Source: Boswellia sacra (lineage: Eukaryota; Streptophyta; Magnoliopsida; Sapindales; Burseraceae). From it: 64,000 bases of DNA. Below, in pieces: positions 60,430 to 64,000 of the stretch; position 1 is the stretch's first letter, and every line of letters begins with the position of its first letter. The stretch spans positions 434,001 through 498,000 of the forward strand of contig SNVD02013571.1 of NCBI GenBank assembly GCA_013180625.2, written 5' to 3'. Both the position numbers and the translations under genes were made by a program. Below the pieces are notes generated by a model. That model was not told the DNA's origin. It made no database searches and saw only the letters and a program-made list of their open reading frames with translations.

Positions 60430-62671
60430 ATGACCAGAGTTAAAACCACTGTGAAAGTGCTACGGGGGGAATCGAGTCATCAAACCCAGTCTTCAAGGGA
60501 TAAGGATCCTGTGAGTAACCGTAAAGAAGTTAATGAGTTTTACCAAAACTTCTTCGGTCAGGATCGTGAGCTAGGACATAATTCTGTTAACCACAAGGTG
60601 GTAGATACTGAGGGGGAGAGCGACTGGTCGTCCTCTGCTACCTCAGATAGTGAGCCGGAGGTTGATAAGTGGTGGGAGGTCGACCATATTGATAATCAAC
60701 TCCCAGACGATCGATTAAAAATATATAGAGCCCATTTCCTTATCCCGGCTTCAATCATCCTATTTCTTACAAGGAAAGGCGATCGGTGGAGTAGGCCACC
60801 ACGAGGTGTCATTGGTTTAAGCCTAGAGTTATTGAGAGCTGGTCTCCGGGTGCCTTTTGATAACTATTTTCGTCGTATGCTCGATGCTATGGGCATTGCC
60901 CCTACCCAACTGTCGGCCAATGGATGGAGACTTCTGATAGCTTTCCAAAGTTTATTCAGAAGCGCAGGCCTTGGTGACCCTACCACCAACCATTTTAAGC
61001 ACATTTTTGCCATTCACCCACCGAATGGAGAGAAGACGGGTTACTATTATATATCCCAGCGAGGGAAGACGGATGACCCCAATCGCCTTTTTGGCATCCC
61101 CTCCCATGTGAAAGAATGGAAGTATAAACAATTCTGGTGTGGTGGCGGTTGGAAGTATCAAGAAGGTGCTCGTCCCAAGGGGGAGAAGTTGAGGATCAGG
61201 AGGCGTTTTGGTCATTGTGGTACCCTATTATAATGACACCCTATCCGTCTTTATTATGACAACTCTTGATCAACTGACATTCTCTTCTGTTTTTATTGCA
61301 GCTCCTTGGACCAAACGCCCGCTGTTATCTCAAAAAGAGAGAGACGACTTGCAAGTGGTACTCAGGTTACCCGTGGACTTGAAGAACGTGAATAGCCTCA
61401 CTGATCGGGAGCAATTGGTCCGTCTTGGCTTATCACCTCCAATTCCTTAGAAAGGTAAGCTTGATCATTCCTTTCTGATCTTACTTCATCAGGCATGTGC
61501 TTGTTGTCTTACCAGTTTTACTTTCGCGCAGGACTATTTCCTTTACATCCTACCAAGAAGCAATTTGCTCAATTCGTAGCCAAGATGCCACTTAAGCCCT
61601 TTATTCATGACAGGCCTAGTTCTTCCCAGAAGAAACGGAGCGGAAGTCCTCCAACTCTTGGACCTTTGAAGAGGAGAGACAGTGGTCACAAGGAGATTCC
61701 CGTACGGAAGTCGGTTCCTGATAGGTCAACCTCCGTTCAGCCTGCGGATGAAGTGGCAGCCTTGAAGCCTACTGGGAGCAAGTTACCCTCAGCCTCTCAA
61801 CTACCCAAGCGTTTTACTTTTGACAGTACGGGTTTTCAGAGTGGCTCAACATGTGGAGACTACCTTCGGGAATTGTCTCAAAGTGCTGCACGTCTCATGC
61901 CTACCAATGTCTTTCCAGAGAATGTAAAACTCACATACTTTGATGCGATCGCTGTTGGGATGGGTATCATACTTCAGGTTAGGTTTTACTATGACCCTTT
62001 CTCTTTTTTCTTTTATACTTTTGAAAGTCATGCCTTATCTCTTTTCCTTTCTTTGTCTTTCTTTCTGTAGGCGACAGGACCCTTAGCTCAAGGAGAGTCT
62101 ACCAACACCAACCTCCTCAAGGAAGTTAACCATCTCACTTCTGAGGTTGACGACTGGAAGGCAAAATATCTGGTCTGCCTCGACAACTTAACCAAAACGG
62201 AAAGAACAGATGGGAGAGATGAAGGAACAGATGGGCAGAATGAAAGCAAACTTGTCCGAAGCCAAGAAAGAGGCAGCTATCCAACATAAGAGGGCCAATG
62301 ATTTTTGCCAAGAGCTTCGGGAGAGGGCTGTTGCTGAGCAAAGTAGAATTGACAAAGCAGTTGCTCGCTTCCGTAGGGGTCGTATCTACCAGCAAGCTAT
62401 GGAACGCTCCTATATTGATGGAGTCAATGGGGTGCGTAGATGGTTCCATGACAGCTACCCAGAGATTGATCAGTCACCCATAGCTGAAGAGTTAAACTTG
62501 GTGGCAGAGTCTATACCGAAAGCGAACTCTGATACAGAGCAATTCCACCGCCTCATCCTTAAAGATGAGGATTATGAGTCGACATTGGACACAGCAGCCT
62601 GGGAGGCCAAGCAAGGCGACTCTACCTCATCGTCTTCAGATGAAGAAGGAGATGATGAGGCCACTTCTTAG
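60430..62671 (+). pseudogene. Antisense extra gene of the right retroelement ('putative gypsy-type transposon' domain)
   Basis: Four exons, 60430-61219, 61302-61454, 61532-61977 and 62071-62671, have good GT-AG borders. The first carries the plant domain often annotated 'putative gypsy type transposon' (Pfam Transposase_28-like), with IPASIILF, FDNYFRRML, GIAPTQLSANGWR and GYYYISQRGK. The later exons give a basic, Ser/Pro-rich linker, a coiled coil (EQMGEMKEQMGRMKANL and on) and an acidic Ser tail (TSSSSDEEGDDEATS). Two lesions break this copy: an in-frame TAG at 61448-61450, six bases before a donor, and a one-base shift in an AAAA run near 62190-62193. Function is unknown. It lies opposite to pol, between pol and the 3' LTR, as in some known Tat-type elements. 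Gene structure is inferred from signals and frame. Confidence 0.75.
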
Positions 62672-63060
62672 AGTTAGTTGGAATTCTTTAAACTAAGTAG
62701 ATGCTTATTCGTAGGGAATAATCATATCAAGGCTGCTTTCTAAGCCTTGACTTTACCTTTTATTGTTTTTACTTTCAGTTCAATGTTATAGGTGAGGTTT
62801 GTCCTTACTTGAACTATATGCATGGCACTCCTCAACCAATTTTGGAATAAGAACTCTAAGAATTTTTTTTCTTTCTGGTGTTGTATTTTTTTACTCTTTC
62901 CATCTTATTGCAATTTGATCGTTCATATGCTTTAAGGATGTGCAATCACAAAATTCTGAATAATCTGAACACTTCATTGATAATCTCTTTATTGGTCTCC
63001 TTATGGGAGTTGTTACACATGCATAAGCTCCCGGAAGGAGTTATTGCACGTACAGAGAGA
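62672..63060. other. Spacer between antisense gene and pol end
   Basis: Probable 3' UTR of the plus-strand gene overlapping the 3' region of the minus-strand element transcript. No protein signal was found. Confidence 0.5.
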
Positions 63061-64000
63061 TTACGGGTAGTACTTCTTCAAGTGCTCAATATTCCATGGA
63101 TGACGGAGCGACCTCCCATCCATGGTGACCAGTCTGTAGGTGCCTGGTCGGATGACTGCCTTGACTTGATACGGACCCTCCCAGTTGGGCCCCAATGCTC
63201 CATCAGTGGGCTCTCGGGTACTTTGCAATACTTGTCTTAAAACCAAGTCTCCCTCTTGGAAGGATCGGCGCTTAACTTTAGAGTTGAAATATCGAGCAAC
63301 CCTCTCTTGGTCTCGTGGATCCAAACTTTCCATCCCCCCGGATGGTTCTCCATGAATCATCCATAGCTTATGTGCCTTCTCTTTGAAAGCCATGTTGTAG
63401 CATTCTCGAGAGGTTCGTTGTTCACCTCTTACTTCTCCTATCCCTGCGGGTGTTGAAAATTTCAGGACATGGTGATAGACACCCATCACGGCCTTGAAGT
63501 CGTAAAGTGATGGCCGTCCAAGAATGGCGTTATAAACACCCGGGTAATCTACTACGAGGAAGTTCACCATCTTTGTTGTCTGTAGGGAACCTTCTCCCAA
63601 AGTCAATGGTAACGAAATTACTCATTCGGGAATAACTTTTCCTCCGGCGAATCCTATCAGGGAGGTTTGGATGTCTCTTATATCTTTTCGGTTAAGACCC
63701 AATCGATCAAATGCATCCAATGACATAATGTCAGCTGAGCTCCCGTTGTCAATCAAGACTCTCCGTAGCCTTTTATTGGCCATTATTACTGTGAGGACCA
63801 AGGCACCACAATGAGGATGATGGATACCCTGTGCATCTTGAGGTGAAAAAGAGATAACACCGTGATTCCCAACGTTGGTGGAGGAGACTGTCAAGTTGAC
63901 TTCGTAGCGATGGAGGTCATATCTTGCTTGCCTGGCTAAGTGCCTCCGGGCTTGGGAACTCGAACCAGCCACCACTCCCCCAAAAATTATGGCTACTTCT
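63061..64000 (-). pseudogene. Protease fused to integrase C-terminus (pol remnant), open at right edge
   Basis: One minus-strand frame runs from the window edge to the stop at 63061-63063. It opens with IIFGGVVAGSSS and a retropepsin region (ISFSPQDAQGIHHPHC, then RRVLIDNGSSADIMSLDAF, where D of LIDNGSS is catalytic). The C-terminal protease wording is VYNAILGRPSLYDFKAVMG and GIGEVRGEQ. A single TGA at 63622-63624 interrupts the protease between GGKVIPE and the rest. Then, without reverse transcriptase, RNase H or integrase core, it passes into the integrase C-terminal module (VARYFNSKVKRRSFQEGDLV, GPNWEGPYQV, HPWNIEHLKKYYP). The deletion join lies near 63330-63400. The frame enters from the right, so no start is assigned. 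Confidence 0.82.

Larger units (their letters stand above)
58330..64000 (-). mobile_element. Tat-type Ty3/gypsy LTR retrotransposon, 3' part, open at right edge
   Basis: On the minus strand the window shows, 5' to 3', a protease joined to the end of integrase (64000-63061), a long 3' region carrying an oppositely oriented gene (62671-60430), two tandem-repeat arrays, a purine-rich tract and one LTR (58791-58330). The 5' LTR and most of gag-pol must lie right of the window, if present. Reverse transcriptase and RNase H are missing at the junction, so this copy depends on partners for movement. Family knowledge: Tat-type elements are known for extra ORFs, sometimes antisense, and for repeat arrays between pol and the 3' LTR. 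Sequence flanking the LTR end is GTACC (58325-58329), the predicted target duplication. Confidence 0.88.

Overview
This window is nuclear DNA of a eudicot plant. The genes have many short exons with GT-AG introns (plus two GC-AG introns), the spacers are AT-rich, and there are plant-only families: NAC transcription factors, the receptor-like kinase PXC3, a DUF642 wall protein and cycloartenol C24-methyltransferase. Protein resemblance is closest to what I recall of woody rosids, but I cannot name the species. Exons were assembled by eye from splice signals, reading frame and remembered family sequence.

Layout. (1) 1-15.5 kb, + strand: a 19-coding-exon EFR3-family gene, the predicted membrane anchor of the plant PI4-kinase alpha complex. 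(2) 16.7-18.4 kb, +: a small conserved one-helix protein (78 aa) read across a GC-AG intron. (3) 22.0-26.3 kb: an old, decayed, non-autonomous Ty3/gypsy element with two diverged LTRs, gag and protease relics and a tandem repeat that resembles the start of its own LTR. (4) 28.0-29.7 kb, +: a NAC gene. (5) 29.7-36.5 kb: a long AT-rich spacer. (6) 37.0-39.8 kb, +: PXC3, a leucine-rich-repeat receptor kinase whose DFG motif is lost. (7) 40.9-42.6 kb, -: a second NAC gene with intron positions matching the first. (8) 43.7-48.2 kb, -: SMT1 (sterol methyltransferase 1), 13 exons. (9) 51.5-53.1 kb, -: a DUF642 secreted wall protein. (10) 54.6-55.2 kb, +: a stand-alone RNase H domain, probably LINE-derived. 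(11) 58.3-64.0 kb: the 3' part of a Ty3/gypsy (Tat-type) LTR retrotransposon on the - strand that runs off the right edge. Its protease is joined directly to the end of integrase. On the opposite strand it carries an extra, spliced gene with its own TATA box and a 5' intron full of tandem repeats.

The host genes do not form one pathway. EFR3-like, PXC3 and DUF642 lie on one chromosome segment here, and as I recall they are near neighbours in Arabidopsis (At2g41800-At2g41830), so this looks like a conserved block into which other genes and transposons have been inserted. The part most worth a second look is the antisense gene inside the right-hand retrotransposon.
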